Below are positions 14,150 to 21,080 of a DNA stretch of 38,329 bases, in pieces. Position numbers and translations under genes: made by a program. This stretch comes from a virus. The first letter of the stretch is position 1. Every line of letters begins with the position of its first letter. Location: positions 1 to 38,329 of the IMG/VR virus record IMGVR_UViG_3300033997_000182; one strand, written 5' to 3'. The notes beneath the pieces are model-generated. The model searched no databases. It was not told the origin of the DNA and saw nothing but the letters and a program-made list of their open reading frames with translations.

Positions 14150-17100
14150 ATGGTCAATAACATTGGTCAAATTGATGTCAAAATCAATACTGGCGACATT
14201 ACAAAGGCAATCGCCGAGCTTAATAATTTGGGCAAAGCTGCGTCCAATGCTCAATCACGTCTTGATGGGTTGAGTAAAACAAACTTGTCTGGACTCACCG
14301 GCCAATTTTCCGCACTGAATAAAGAATTGTCATCGGTTGATAATTCTGCCGCCAAGGCGGCTAAATCGATTGATGGTATCGCAGGTAAATCATTAGGTGG
14401 TTTCGGCAGTCAGATTACCGTCATCAATAATAATTTCACACAAACCATCACTGCGGTATCACAGGTTAACGCACAAATCAACAAAATTGGTGGTGGTGCC
14501 GCCGGTGCGCTGGGTGGTGTGGGTAAATTGGTTGGTGGATTGGCTGCGCTAAAAGTTGGAATTGAAGTAGCCGAAGAACTTTATAAAATCGGCAAAGCCG
14601 CCTACGATGCTTATCAACCCATACAATCATTGACTATGGGTCTAAATGCCTTGGGTAAAAATGGCGCTGTTGAATTAGCCGCAATGCGTCAACAGGCCCA
14701 ATCCCTTGGTATTGTTTTCTCCGATACCGCCAAGAGTCAATTACAGTGGGCAGCAGCTACCCAGCAGACTAATTTAGAGGGCGACAAGGGCGCCAAGGTT
14801 TTTGAATCTATTTCGGGGGCTATTCGTCTTTTTGGTGGCGGAACAGAAGAGGTTAACGGGTCGCTAAAAGCACTAACCCAGATGATGAGCAAGGGCACGG
14901 TTCAATCCGAAGAACTTAAAGGCCAGTTAGGTGAAAGATTACCCGGTGCTTTTAGGTTGATGGCTGATGCTCTGGGGATAAGCACGCGGGAACTTACCGA
15001 TGCCCTGAAAAATGGGATGGTTGAATCAGGTTACGCGATCGAAAAGCTATCGGACTTGATTGATAAAAGGTATGGCGAAGGCATCAAAAATGCTGCTAAT
15101 ACTACACAATCACAGTTAAACCGGATGAAAAATGATTGGCAAACAATCATGGCCGGTATTGGCCGGGAAATCGATGCGGCTGTGGGTAAGATTGCCACGC
15201 TTATCAATCAATGGGGTGTTTTGCGTGGGCTTGGCGCAGGTTTCGAGGGCGGGGGTATCACCGATAACATCAATAATCTTGGTAAAGTTGATGGGACCGG
15301 GGCGGGTAAGGCTAATCGGATTTTTTCCGACGCTAACACGCTGTTAGAGGCCAAAGGACAGCAGGGGATTAAACAAGGTTCGCGCCGGCCGCTGTTTATC
15401 GGGGACCGGACAACAGAGACCGTGGCTGAGGCCATCGGACGTGATGCGGCTGATACGTCCACCAAGTTGTCAGCACTGCGCGCCCGGGGTGATACGCAGT
15501 CCGCGCAGTTCAAGGCTTTGGAGCAGCGTTTAAAAATTATTCAAGACGCTTCCAACGCCAACAAGGACATTAAAGCGCAGGGCGCCGATCGTGCTGCGGC
15601 AGAGGGCAGGGCGCGACGGGATGCGGCTGAGTTTGCCGATAGTGCCAAGGCGTCACGGGAGAGACAAGACGCGATCAGGTCGGGGGACCAGCGTGCCTTA
15701 CTCGGCCTGGACATCCAAAAAGCCCGTAAACAGATTGAGGATGCGGCTAAAACTATGTCCGGGCGTGCGCTGGCCGAATTCCGGAACGACAGGGAAGAGT
15801 ACATCGCCAGTCGTGAGGCACAGATTAAAAAGCTTGACGAAAAGGGTTCCCGTGCTGGTGCGCGTGCTGCGTCCGAACGTGATAGGCAGGCAAACAGAGC
15901 CGATGACATTGTTAGGGGGGGGCAGACTGAATTATCCCGCCTGCGTGAGCGTTATCAAAATCTAACAGATCCGGATGGGATTGAGGGCGAAATCGAGCGT
16001 GTAAAACGTCTATTCGCCGAGCGCAGAGCAGGTATTGCCGAACTGACCAAGCTAACCGCCAAGGAAAAAGAAGAAAAGATTGCCGCCCTTGATGCCGAAG
16101 AACGTGAGTCCATCGAACAAATCAAAAAGATTGATGCGGTCAACGATAGCAAAAAAACTCAACGGAAAATTGAACAAGAAATCAATGAAATTATCCGTAG
16201 GCGTGAAACTCTGTCTAATAAGTTAGATGAAAGTTCGGCTGAAAGACAAGCTCAATTATCGGCCATGAGTCAAGTCAAGGATAATCCCAAGCCATTTTTT
16301 AGTATCCTCGATACCCGATCACCTTTTGCCAAGGGCTTAAACGAAGCCTTTGAAAAGGTCGAAAAAAAGTATAAAGAACTAAATGATAAAATAATCAAAG
16401 ACAGCTTAAAAGCAGATGACGACATTGCCAAGGAAGCTAAACAGCTAGGCGAGGCTCAAAGGGCACTGTGGCGGCTCAAGCCTACAGACACCAATAAGGG
16501 CGAGGTCGAGGCACTGGAACGCAAGGTCAACGAGTTGGAAAATAGTCTAGCCAACCTACGCGCTGGCCGGGCAAAGCTTGATGGTGCTTTGGCGCAAAGT
16601 CGTCGCCAAGAGTCCGAAGAAATGGGGACTACGAAAGAGACTTACTTTGCCCAATACAACAGCAGTCGCCGGTTAGATGTTGGTATTGATGCCGGTGCCA
16701 CTGCTTACTTGGAGACCGTCAAAAATAAAGCCGAACGCGCCAAAGATGTAATGATGAGTTTTGGCCAAGCAACCGAACAGGCCCTCATGTCGGGTAGTTG
16801 GACAGAGGCGAAAAATGTTGCCAAGACGTTTTTTGGTTCGCTGCTTAAACAAATTCAACAGACTATTGTTCAGCTACTTATCGTCAAACCGTTGATGGAA
16901 AAGATTGCCAACTTTGCCAATAACAACTTCAAGGCAGGTGGGACAGACTTTTTCGGCGGACTGCTACAAGCAATCGTTGGCGGGTCTGTGACCGGCAGTG
17001 TTGGCAGCACGATGACACCCGGGACCGCATCTGGTGGGCAATACTCTTTATCATCTGGTGGTGTCAAGCTTGGCTATAACGCGCTTGGTGGTGTCTTTGC

Positions 17101-17437
17101 TGGTGGCCAAAAGGTCAACTATTACGCCGATGGTGGCGTGTTTGATCGTCCTACGGTCTTCGGTGGTGCTGGTGGGCTCAACGTGATGGGCGAGCGTGGC
17201 GCAGAGGCTGTGATGCCGCTCAAACGAGACGCCAAGGGCCGTTTAGGCGTTGCTGGTGGGTCATCAACATCCATCACTAACCAACTGTCTATAACGGTTC
17301 AGGGTAATGCCGACAAGGACACCATTGCGGAAATGGAACAGCGTTTAGCAAAACAGATGACCGAAATCAGTCGTCAACAGGCCAATAATGCTATTCAGCG
17401 AGCAAATCGACCTGGAGGCGCCAACTATCGCAAGTGA
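14150..17437 (+). CDS. Tail tape measure protein (1095 aa)
   Basis: ATG at 14150. The protein starts with polar helices (MVNNIGQIDVKINTGD, ELNNLGKAASNAQSRL), followed by an alanine/glycine hydrophobic segment (about residues 110-150, GGGAAGALGGVGKLVGGLAAL). Residues about 160-300 contain the tape-measure N-terminal domain motif (QLQWAAATQQTNLEGDKG, VQSEELKGQLGERLPGAF). A very long charged coiled-coil region follows (about 440-880). The glycine-rich C-terminal end has YADGGVFDRPTVFGGAGG and GERGAEAVMPL, characteristic of lambda H-type proteins. It sets tail length; about 1095 residues fits a tail of roughly 160 nm by the usual ruler relation. It is transcribed from its own TAAATA box, opposite to the chaperone. 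Confidence 0.95.
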   Translation: MVNNIGQIDVKINTGDITKAIAELNNLGKAASNAQSRLDGLSKTNLSGLTGQFSALNKELSSVDNSAAKAAKSIDGIAGKSLGGFGSQITVINNNFTQTITAVSQVNAQINKIGGGAAGALGGVGKLVGGLAALKVGIEVAEELYKIGKAAYDAYQPIQSLTMGLNALGKNGAVELAAMRQQAQSLGIVFSDTAKSQLQWAAATQQTNLEGDKGAKVFESISGAIRLFGGGTEEVNGSLKALTQMMSKGTVQSEELKGQLGERLPGAFRLMADALGISTRELTDALKNGMVESGYAIEKLSDLIDKRYGEGIKNAANTTQSQLNRMKNDWQTIMAGIGREIDAAVGKIATLINQWGVLRGLGAGFEGGGITDNINNLGKVDGTGAGKANRIFSDANTLLEAKGQQGIKQGSRRPLFIGDRTTETVAEAIGRDAADTSTKLSALRARGDTQSAQFKALEQRLKIIQDASNANKDIKAQGADRAAAEGRARRDAAEFADSAKASRERQDAIRSGDQRALLGLDIQKARKQIEDAAKTMSGRALAEFRNDREEYIASREAQIKKLDEKGSRAGARAASERDRQANRADDIVRGGQTELSRLRERYQNLTDPDGIEGEIERVKRLFAERRAGIAELTKLTAKEKEEKIAALDAEERESIEQIKKIDAVNDSKKTQRKIEQEINEIIRRRETLSNKLDESSAERQAQLSAMSQVKDNPKPFFSILDTRSPFAKGLNEAFEKVEKKYKELNDKIIKDSLKADDDIAKEAKQLGEAQRALWRLKPTDTNKGEVEALERKVNELENSLANLRAGRAKLDGALAQSRRQESEEMGTTKETYFAQYNSSRRLDVGIDAGATAYLETVKNKAERAKDVMMSFGQATEQALMSGSWTEAKNVAKTFFGSLLKQIQQTIVQLLIVKPLMEKIANFANNNFKAGGTDFFGGLLQAIVGGSVTGSVGSTMTPGTASGGQYSLSSGGVKLGYNALGGVFAGGQKVNYYADGGVFDRPTVFGGAGGLNVMGERGAEAVMPLKRDAKGRLGVAGGSSTSITNQLSITVQGNADKDTIAEMEQRLAKQMTEISRQQANNAIQRANRPGGANYRK

Positions 17438-17443
17438 TTTCTC

Positions 17444-17528
17444 TAAATAGTGGTGATGGGCGTCATTAACCCATCTTCTCCTTTGACACTCGTTAGACCC
17501 CGGTGGTAAAACCCGGGGTCTTTTTTTA
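17444..17528 (+). ncRNA. Candidate short transcript: orphan TAAATA box followed by terminator
   Basis: CTCTAAATAGTGG (box 17444-17449) lies just after the tape-measure stop. A strong intrinsic terminator (GACCCCGGTG...ACCCGGGGTC then seven T) ends at about 17528. Between them only a 17-codon frame is present, with a GGTG next to its ATG at 17457. If the box is a promoter the transcript would be about 70 bases. This is a prediction from two signals only. Confidence 0.3.
17495..17528 (+). terminator. Intrinsic terminator after the tape measure
   Basis: Stem GACCCCGG/CCGGGGTC followed by a run of seven T. Confidence 0.9.
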
Positions 17529-17558
17529 TTCCGGATGATGTCGGCAATAGCGACGCCA

Positions 17559-17564
17559 TAAATA
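17559..17564 (+). promoter_or_regulatory. TAAATA box for the Hjc-like nuclease
   Basis: GCCATAAATACCTTC, 21 bases before the ATG at 17586. It is nearly the same octamer as the box before the endolysin (GCCATAAATACCCC). Confidence 0.55.
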
Positions 17565-17585
17565 CCTTCTTTCAGGATGCGATTG

Positions 17586-18101
17586 ATGAAGAAGGTAAAC
17601 AGCAAAGCGAAGGGGAATACCTTTGAATTGAAGGTCAGTAAATTATTGTCAGAGGCTTTGGCACCACTAAAATTTATCCGTGTTCCCGGTTCTGGTGCTC
17701 GGGTCGGTGGGGGGAACTTTGATAAGTTTGGGGGAATGTTTTCTGCGGATTCCCTGAACATCTTTGTTGGGGATGTGGTAGCAACGAACGAAAAAGATGT
17801 TGGTGTGAAGTGTAAGGTTAGTATTGAGTGTAAGAGTTATGCCACCACTGATAACTTTTCGGTATTGGTGTCTGGTTCATCAAAGATTTTTGGCTGGATG
17901 AAAGAAAGTGAAGTTGACGCTGCCAAAACTGAAAAAATTCCAGTAGTTATTTTTAAATGGAATAGAACTGACACCTATGTGGCATCCCCGTTCCTTCCGG
18001 ATGAAGTGGTTAGAGTGGTTCTGACCCGGGCTGATGGTCCAGCTATCAAGATTGGTCTATTGTCGGATGTGCTTGCGGTTAAGGATTTTTGGATGGGTTG
18101 A
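17586..18101 (+). CDS. PD-(D/E)xK nuclease, Hjc-like Holliday-junction resolvase (171 aa)
   Basis: The start at 17586 is preferred over 17577 because AGGA lies eight bases upstream of it. The product opens basic (MKKVNSKAKGNTFELKVSKL), with Glu in KGNTFELKV, then RVPGSGARVGG, Asp in VGDVVA and the E-x-K of SIECKSY. This order is the core of archaeal-type Hjc/PD-(D/E)xK resolvases and of related phage nucleases that trim branched DNA before packaging. The C-terminal half is mixed and family-specific. It lies 71 bases from the 53-base hairpin C and before the endolysin. It could alternatively be a different PD-(D/E)xK nuclease; the fold call is firmer than the substrate. Confidence 0.7.
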   Translation: MKKVNSKAKGNTFELKVSKLLSEALAPLKFIRVPGSGARVGGGNFDKFGGMFSADSLNIFVGDVVATNEKDVGVKCKVSIECKSYATTDNFSVLVSGSSKIFGWMKESEVDAAKTEKIPVVIFKWNRTDTYVASPFLPDEVVRVVLTRADGPAIKIGLLSDVLAVKDFWMG

Positions 18102-18171
18102 AAAGGCCCCCTTATCAGCCACCGCGAAGCGGGGCATTGGATGCCTGTGAGTAGTGGGTAATGGGTAAAAA

Positions 18172-18224
18172 TTTCTCACATGGGTCCATAGTTCTTTAAA
18201 GACTACCATGACCCATGTGAGAAA
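18172..18224 (+). repeat. 53-base hairpin C
   Basis: Arms TTTCTCACATGGGT/ACCCATGTGAGAAA pair perfectly, with an inner part around TCTTTAAAGA. Positions 28-45 match those of hairpin A at 15 of 18 places, and all three hairpins are exactly 53 bases long. No T-tract follows, so it is not an intrinsic terminator. It sits alone between the nuclease and the endolysin, without the other part of elements A and B. Confidence 0.75.
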
Positions 18225-18256
18225 GATTAGAGGTCATCCACATCTACACAGGGCCA

Positions 18257-18262
18257 TAAATA
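18257..18262 (+). promoter_or_regulatory. TAAATA box for the endolysin
   Basis: GGCCATAAATACCCC, 18 bases before the ATG at 18281. The leader also has an inverted repeat TACCCC/GGGGTA that could fold over the ribosome site. Confidence 0.5.
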
Positions 18263-18280
18263 CCCCTTTTGGGGTATTAC

Positions 18281-18853
18281 ATGTCATTCAACACGGCTAT
18301 CAATTTATCAATGCGGTTCGAGATTGGCCCATTTTGGGATGAACGCCATTCCGCATGTCTAACCGGGTCCATCACTACATCAGCAGATCGCAAAGCCACG
18401 GGTTATGTTAATGACCCTGATGATACGGGGGGCGAAACCAAGTTTGGTATTGCCAAGAACCATAATCCAGACATTGACATTGCGTCATTGACATGGGGCG
18501 CAGCTAAACGGGTTTATTACAAAAAATACTGGTTGGGCGGGGACTGCGATCACCTGCCAGACAAGATAGCAATGGCTCACCTTGACGCCTGTATCAATCA
18601 CGGCGTAGGTAGGGCCGCTAGGATGCTTCAAGAGGCCGTAGGAGCAACGATTGATGGTGATGTGGGTCCGAAGACCTTGGAGCTTGTTAAAAAGGCTTGT
18701 GCGGGCTCTGGTGGAGAATTGGCGGTGTTGGGGATGATGTTAGACATTCGACGAAGGGTCTTCCGCGAAATCGTGAAGAACAGACCAACGAACGGGAAGT
18801 TTTTGAACGGGTGGTTGATTAGAGTTGATACGATTCAGAGGATGATTAAATGA
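18281..18853 (+). CDS. Endolysin, GH108-type muramidase (190 aa)
   Basis: The ATG at 18281 follows GGGGTATTAC; an in-frame TTG 12 bases upstream is less likely. The catalytic region carries NDPDDTGGETKFGIAKNH, the D-P-x-D-x-GG-x-T-x-x-GI signature of GH108 phage endolysins. The C-terminal peptidoglycan-binding-3-type half shows AMAHLDACINHGVGRAARML and DGDVGPKTL. Family members usually have an E-G-G in the N-terminal helix; here the N-terminal part (SMRFEIGPFWDERHS) is less canonical. There is no signal peptide, so it needs a holin. The stop runs straight into a terminator. Confidence 0.85.
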   Translation: MSFNTAINLSMRFEIGPFWDERHSACLTGSITTSADRKATGYVNDPDDTGGETKFGIAKNHNPDIDIASLTWGAAKRVYYKKYWLGGDCDHLPDKIAMAHLDACINHGVGRAARMLQEAVGATIDGDVGPKTLELVKKACAGSGGELAVLGMMLDIRRRVFREIVKNRPTNGKFLNGWLIRVDTIQRMIK

Positions 18854-18883
18854 AAAAGGCGCCAAGTTGGCGCCTTTTTATTT
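18854..18883. terminator. Bidirectional intrinsic terminator after endolysin
   Basis: AAAAAGGCGCCAAGTTGGCGCCTTTTTA-type hairpin between the converging endolysin and the 95-aa gene. Confidence 0.9.
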
Positions 18884-19169
18884 ACTTGAATTGTTTCATC
18901 GGCGTTTTAGATGCTTGCTTCATCTTGTCCCTAAACTCACTACCACAATTTTCTATCATCACGGGATACATCATCACCACTTGTTCCCTGATGTTGGAAG
19001 GAATAGTTCCGACAGCATTTTTAGCAACCGCCCGGCAGTGTTGGCAAGTTGCGTCGCCTTTGAATTGTTGTATCCACGTTCCATCTTTGCGTTGTAGGCC
19101 AGACCATAACGGACATACATTAGCCGAACAGCTCTCATACTTATCACATTCCCTAAATCTATCTGACAT
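18882..19169 (-). CDS. Cysteine-rich small protein, probable zinc binder (95 aa)
   Basis: ATG at 19169 follows AGGAGAAGAAATT. The N-terminal half has C-x5-C and C residues (RECDKYESCSANVCPLW), and the middle has CQHCRAVAKNA. About six cysteines in pairs suggest zinc binding. No DNA-binding helix or enzyme motif is recognised. It is preceded by a long untranslated leader that contains the first copy of the 66-base repeat. It may be a small phage regulator; function unknown. Confidence 0.6.
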   Translation of the reverse strand: MSDRFRECDKYESCSANVCPLWSGLQRKDGTWIQQFKGDATCQHCRAVAKNAVGTIPSNIREQVVMMYPVMIENCGSEFRDKMKQASKTPMKQFK

Positions 19170-19258
19170 AATTTCTTCTCCTATAAAAATTCAAAAAAAG
19201 CCCCCCCCCTGTATCGTTGATTGTGGTGGGGGTGTGTCTGTGGTTGGGTTGGTTGATG
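19170..19258 (-). promoter_or_regulatory. Long leader of the 95-aa gene with possible attenuator
   Basis: On the minus strand CCCCTGTAGCG (in the 66-base repeat, present twice) can pair with TACAGGGGGGG near 19200, which is followed by CTTTTTTT. This would make a conditional terminator in front of the 95-aa gene. The run of C at 19200-19208 is also a place where sequencing errors are common. Confidence 0.25.
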
Positions 19259-19324
19259 ACCCTCGCTACAGGGGAGCAACTTTCCCGCTACAGGGGAGTA
19301 TTATTCTACCCCCATCCCTCACCT
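19259..19324. repeat. 66-base perfect direct repeat, copy 1
   Basis: Identical to 26534-26599, same orientation, 7275 bases apart. It contains CGCTACAGGGGAG twice, at 19264-19276 and 19286-19298, spaced 22 bases (about two helical turns), an iteron-like pattern. Confidence 0.9.
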
Positions 19325-19537
19325 ATTTACAAGATAGAGCTTGATTAGCTCATTCCTCAAACTTTTCCGATGACTATGGTAAATGGCAATCTGTTTTTCG
19401 TAATTATCTATCACATTTTGCTTATCCCGGATGGGCGCATTCTGGACGGCTTTATAGTCGGCAAAGACGTTCCTCAACTTCCTGTCACATTGGGTAAATT
19501 CGTGTTCGATGGTTCTAATCTTGGTATTGATGTTCAT
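19319..19537 (-). CDS. Small coiled-coil protein (72 aa), unknown
   Basis: ATG at 19537 follows AAAGGACATCT. The product is highly charged and helical (MNINTKIRTIEHEF..., NVIDNYEKQIAIYHSHRKSL), consistent with a short coiled coil. Its stop lies on the edge of the 66-base repeat. A minus-strand TAAATA occurs at 19323-19328 within its end and might drive the next gene. No function is assigned. Confidence 0.5.
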   Translation of the reverse strand: MNINTKIRTIEHEFTQCDRKLRNVFADYKAVQNAPIRDKQNVIDNYEKQIAIYHSHRKSLRNELIKLYLVNR

Positions 19538-19559
19538 AGATGTCCTTTAAATTGATTTT

Positions 19560-19645
19560 AAGGGGTCTAGGAGGCGCTGAAATGGGAAGAGGCTACATGG
19601 GTAGCCGTGGCGTAAAAAAAGGCCCGTAAGGGCCGTTAATCGCGT
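19560..19645 (-). repeat. Diverged inverted relative of 26649-26750 including a terminator
   Basis: Read on the minus strand this holds GCGATTA, the terminator GGCCCTTACGGGCC then T8, then GCTACCCATGTAGC, then CTCCTAGACCC. The same order (GCGATTA, terminator, GCTACCCACGTAGC, TCCTAGACCC) occurs on the plus strand at 26649-26750. It is not protein coding. Confidence 0.6.
19613..19634 (-). terminator. Intrinsic terminator of GIY-YIG endonuclease 2
   Basis: On the minus strand GGCCCTTACGGGCC followed by T8, about 25 bases after the gene's stop. Confidence 0.85.
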
Positions 19646-19656
19646 TTGTGAGGGTG

Positions 19657-20583
19657 TTAGCGGGGCTGTAATGCCCGATAGTTCTGTTCTGATAGCTCAT
19701 GGTGGAACGTGTAGCCCTGTTCCAGATAATTTCCTATTGTGTTGATTAGTTCTTCGGGGTCGGAAATTCGGGTGAAAACGAAACCTTTATGGTGCGGTCT
19801 GGTTCCAGCAATGTTCTTATCAACATTACCTTGATTAAAACCCTGCGCAATAGTACCCTTTTCCCCAACAGCCAAAACTATTCGCTTTGTCTTCTGGTTT
19901 ACGCCGAAACGATAGCCTTTGAAATTGTAGTGAAGAGTTCCGACAATCCTCGATTTCGACCAATTAGTTTTCGCATCAGTGGCATTTTTTTCCGCAATAG
20001 CATAACTATCAATCATAGCTTCGGACCTAGTTGCGAACGGGCCTGCGACTTTGAAAGGAATTCGATAACCGTTAGCATCAGCATAAAATTTAGAACCTAC
20101 TGATTTCTGTTCACCATTTTTGACTGCTGAAATGCTCTTATCGTTAAAACCTTTATTACGCATGTCTTTCTTACCACCAACAATAACCTGAATTTTCATG
20201 TTGTCGTCGTATAGCCGAAGAAAACCTCGAAATGATCCGGATTTCTCGCCGGTCAGACCATAACCCCCTTCACCCCCATCGGAAACATTAGCCATCCTCT
20301 TTTTACCAACAAGAGAACGGAATAGAGCGATCAACCAGATTTCTATTTTCTTAACGAACACTTCCGAACAATTTTCCGAAAGCAGTTCAATAGCGCAACC
20401 GTGTTTCTTGTGAATTCTCTTCCAATGGTCATTACGCCCATAAAAATCACTAGGTCTATCAACAACCCCCATACCCACATAGAAAGGTTCGCCTGTTGTA
20501 GCTCTTCGATGTAGGTAGACCACTAATTCACCTTTATCTTTTTCTTGACGCGGCATGAAGCCGCTGAAATTATACTTGACCAT
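19657..20583 (-). CDS. GIY-YIG endonuclease 2 (308 aa)
   Basis: ATG at 20583, with AGAGGATAAAATTT upstream. The nuclease core shows LVVYLHRRATTGEPFYVGMG, Arg in VDRPSDFYGR, and Glu in KIEIWLIALFRS. Downstream are two copies of the small DNA-recognition module also seen in the other endonucleases here: MRNKGFNDKSISAVKNGEQ (about residues 138-156) and IAQGFNQGNVDKNIAG followed by HKGFVFTRI near the C-terminus. It is a free-standing homing-type enzyme next to the replication control region. It is the longest of the four. Confidence 0.88.
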   Translation of the reverse strand: MVKYNFSGFMPRQEKDKGELVVYLHRRATTGEPFYVGMGVVDRPSDFYGRNDHWKRIHKKHGCAIELLSENCSEVFVKKIEIWLIALFRSLVGKKRMANVSDGGEGGYGLTGEKSGSFRGFLRLYDDNMKIQVIVGGKKDMRNKGFNDKSISAVKNGEQKSVGSKFYADANGYRIPFKVAGPFATRSEAMIDSYAIAEKNATDAKTNWSKSRIVGTLHYNFKGYRFGVNQKTKRIVLAVGEKGTIAQGFNQGNVDKNIAGTRPHHKGFVFTRISDPEELINTIGNYLEQGYTFHHELSEQNYRALQPR

Positions 20584-20619
20584 AAATTTTATCCTCTGAA
20601 TGAATAACCAATACTGTAT

Positions 20620-20625
20620 TATTTA
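20620..20625 (-). promoter_or_regulatory. TAAATA box for GIY-YIG endonuclease 2
   Basis: The minus strand reads CCTCTAAATAATACAG, 36 bases from the ATG at 20583. Confidence 0.45.
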
Positions 20626-20708
20626 GAGGCTGGTTTGTCAATAGTGGGCGCTTGTTGTCAGGTTTTTTGAAAATTATTTCAATTATTTTCGTCCACCGTG
20701 TCAACCAC

Positions 20709-20737
20709 TTGACGGGCTAACCCGTTATAGATAACAT
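20709..20737 (+). promoter_or_regulatory. Early sigma70-type promoter with palindromic operator
   Basis: TTGACG (20709-20714), 17-base spacer, TAACAT (20732-20737). Inside the start of the spacer is ACGGGCTAACCCGT, an inverted repeat that could bind a repressor. It points toward the 58-aa gene and the primase-helicase. Confidence 0.5.
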
Positions 20738-20775
20738 AGATGTCAAGTTAGTCGATTTTTTGGCAACTATTATTT

Positions 20776-20792
20776 TTACAGTGTAAATACAC
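20776..20792 (+). promoter_or_regulatory. Palindromic TAAATA site before the 58-aa gene
   Basis: TTTACAGTGTAAA is a perfect 6+1+6 inverted repeat. It overlaps GTGTAAATACAC, which is also near-palindromic and contains a TAAATA box at 20784-20789. It may be an operator as well as a box; 30 bases lie between box and ATG at 20820. Confidence 0.4.
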
Positions 20793-20819
20793 TATCAACA
20801 ACAAAAGGGGTTATCCACC

Positions 20820-20996
20820 ATGAACGAAGTAAAAGAAATCATCGAACAGAAAACCAAGCGCATCAATGATCTGATTGATGAACTTTTGGTAATTGGCCAA
20901 GAACTTGAATTCAGCAAGCGGGACATTGATAATCTTGAGGCAATGCGAACCCGAGCGAAGAACAAGATGAAGCGCCAAGTAAAAAAATCACTGTGA
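20820..20996 (+). CDS. Small coiled-coil basic protein (58 aa), early gene
   Basis: ATG at 20820 after AAAAGGGGTTATCCACC, stop at 20994-20996. The sequence is one long helix with regular hydrophobic spacing (MNEVKEIIEQKTKRINDLID, ELLVIGQELEFSKRDIDNLE) and a basic end (KNKMKRQVKKSL). It is the first gene after the early promoter and directly upstream of the primase-helicase, so a role in replication or its control is plausible. No family is recognised. Confidence 0.65.
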   Translation: MNEVKEIIEQKTKRINDLIDELLVIGQELEFSKRDIDNLEAMRTRAKNKMKRQVKKSL

Positions 20997-21006
20997 ACTA
21001 TCGCAG

Positions 21007-21048
21007 TAAATAAAAAATCCCGGTGATGCGGGAACATCGCCGGGATTA
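21007..21048 (+). promoter_or_regulatory. TAAATA box and leader hairpin before primase-helicase
   Basis: CAGTAAATAAAAAATCC (box 21007-21012) is followed by a hairpin with arms AATCCCGG/CCGGGATT up to 21048. No T-run follows, so it is a leader structure or weak attenuator. The gap from box to ATG at 21081 is 68 bases, longer than usual. Confidence 0.35.
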
Positions 21049-21080
21049 TCAAACAACCAATTTAACCTAAGGAAAAAACT

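Noticed and set aside
15208-15909. Serine/arginine/alanine-rich minus-strand frames within the tape measure gene
   Set aside because: Compositional shadows of a long coiled-coil coding region; no ribosome sites.
17457-17510. 17-codon frame after the orphan TAAATA box as a gene
   Set aside because: Runs into the terminator stem and is too short to judge; the transcript is noted instead.
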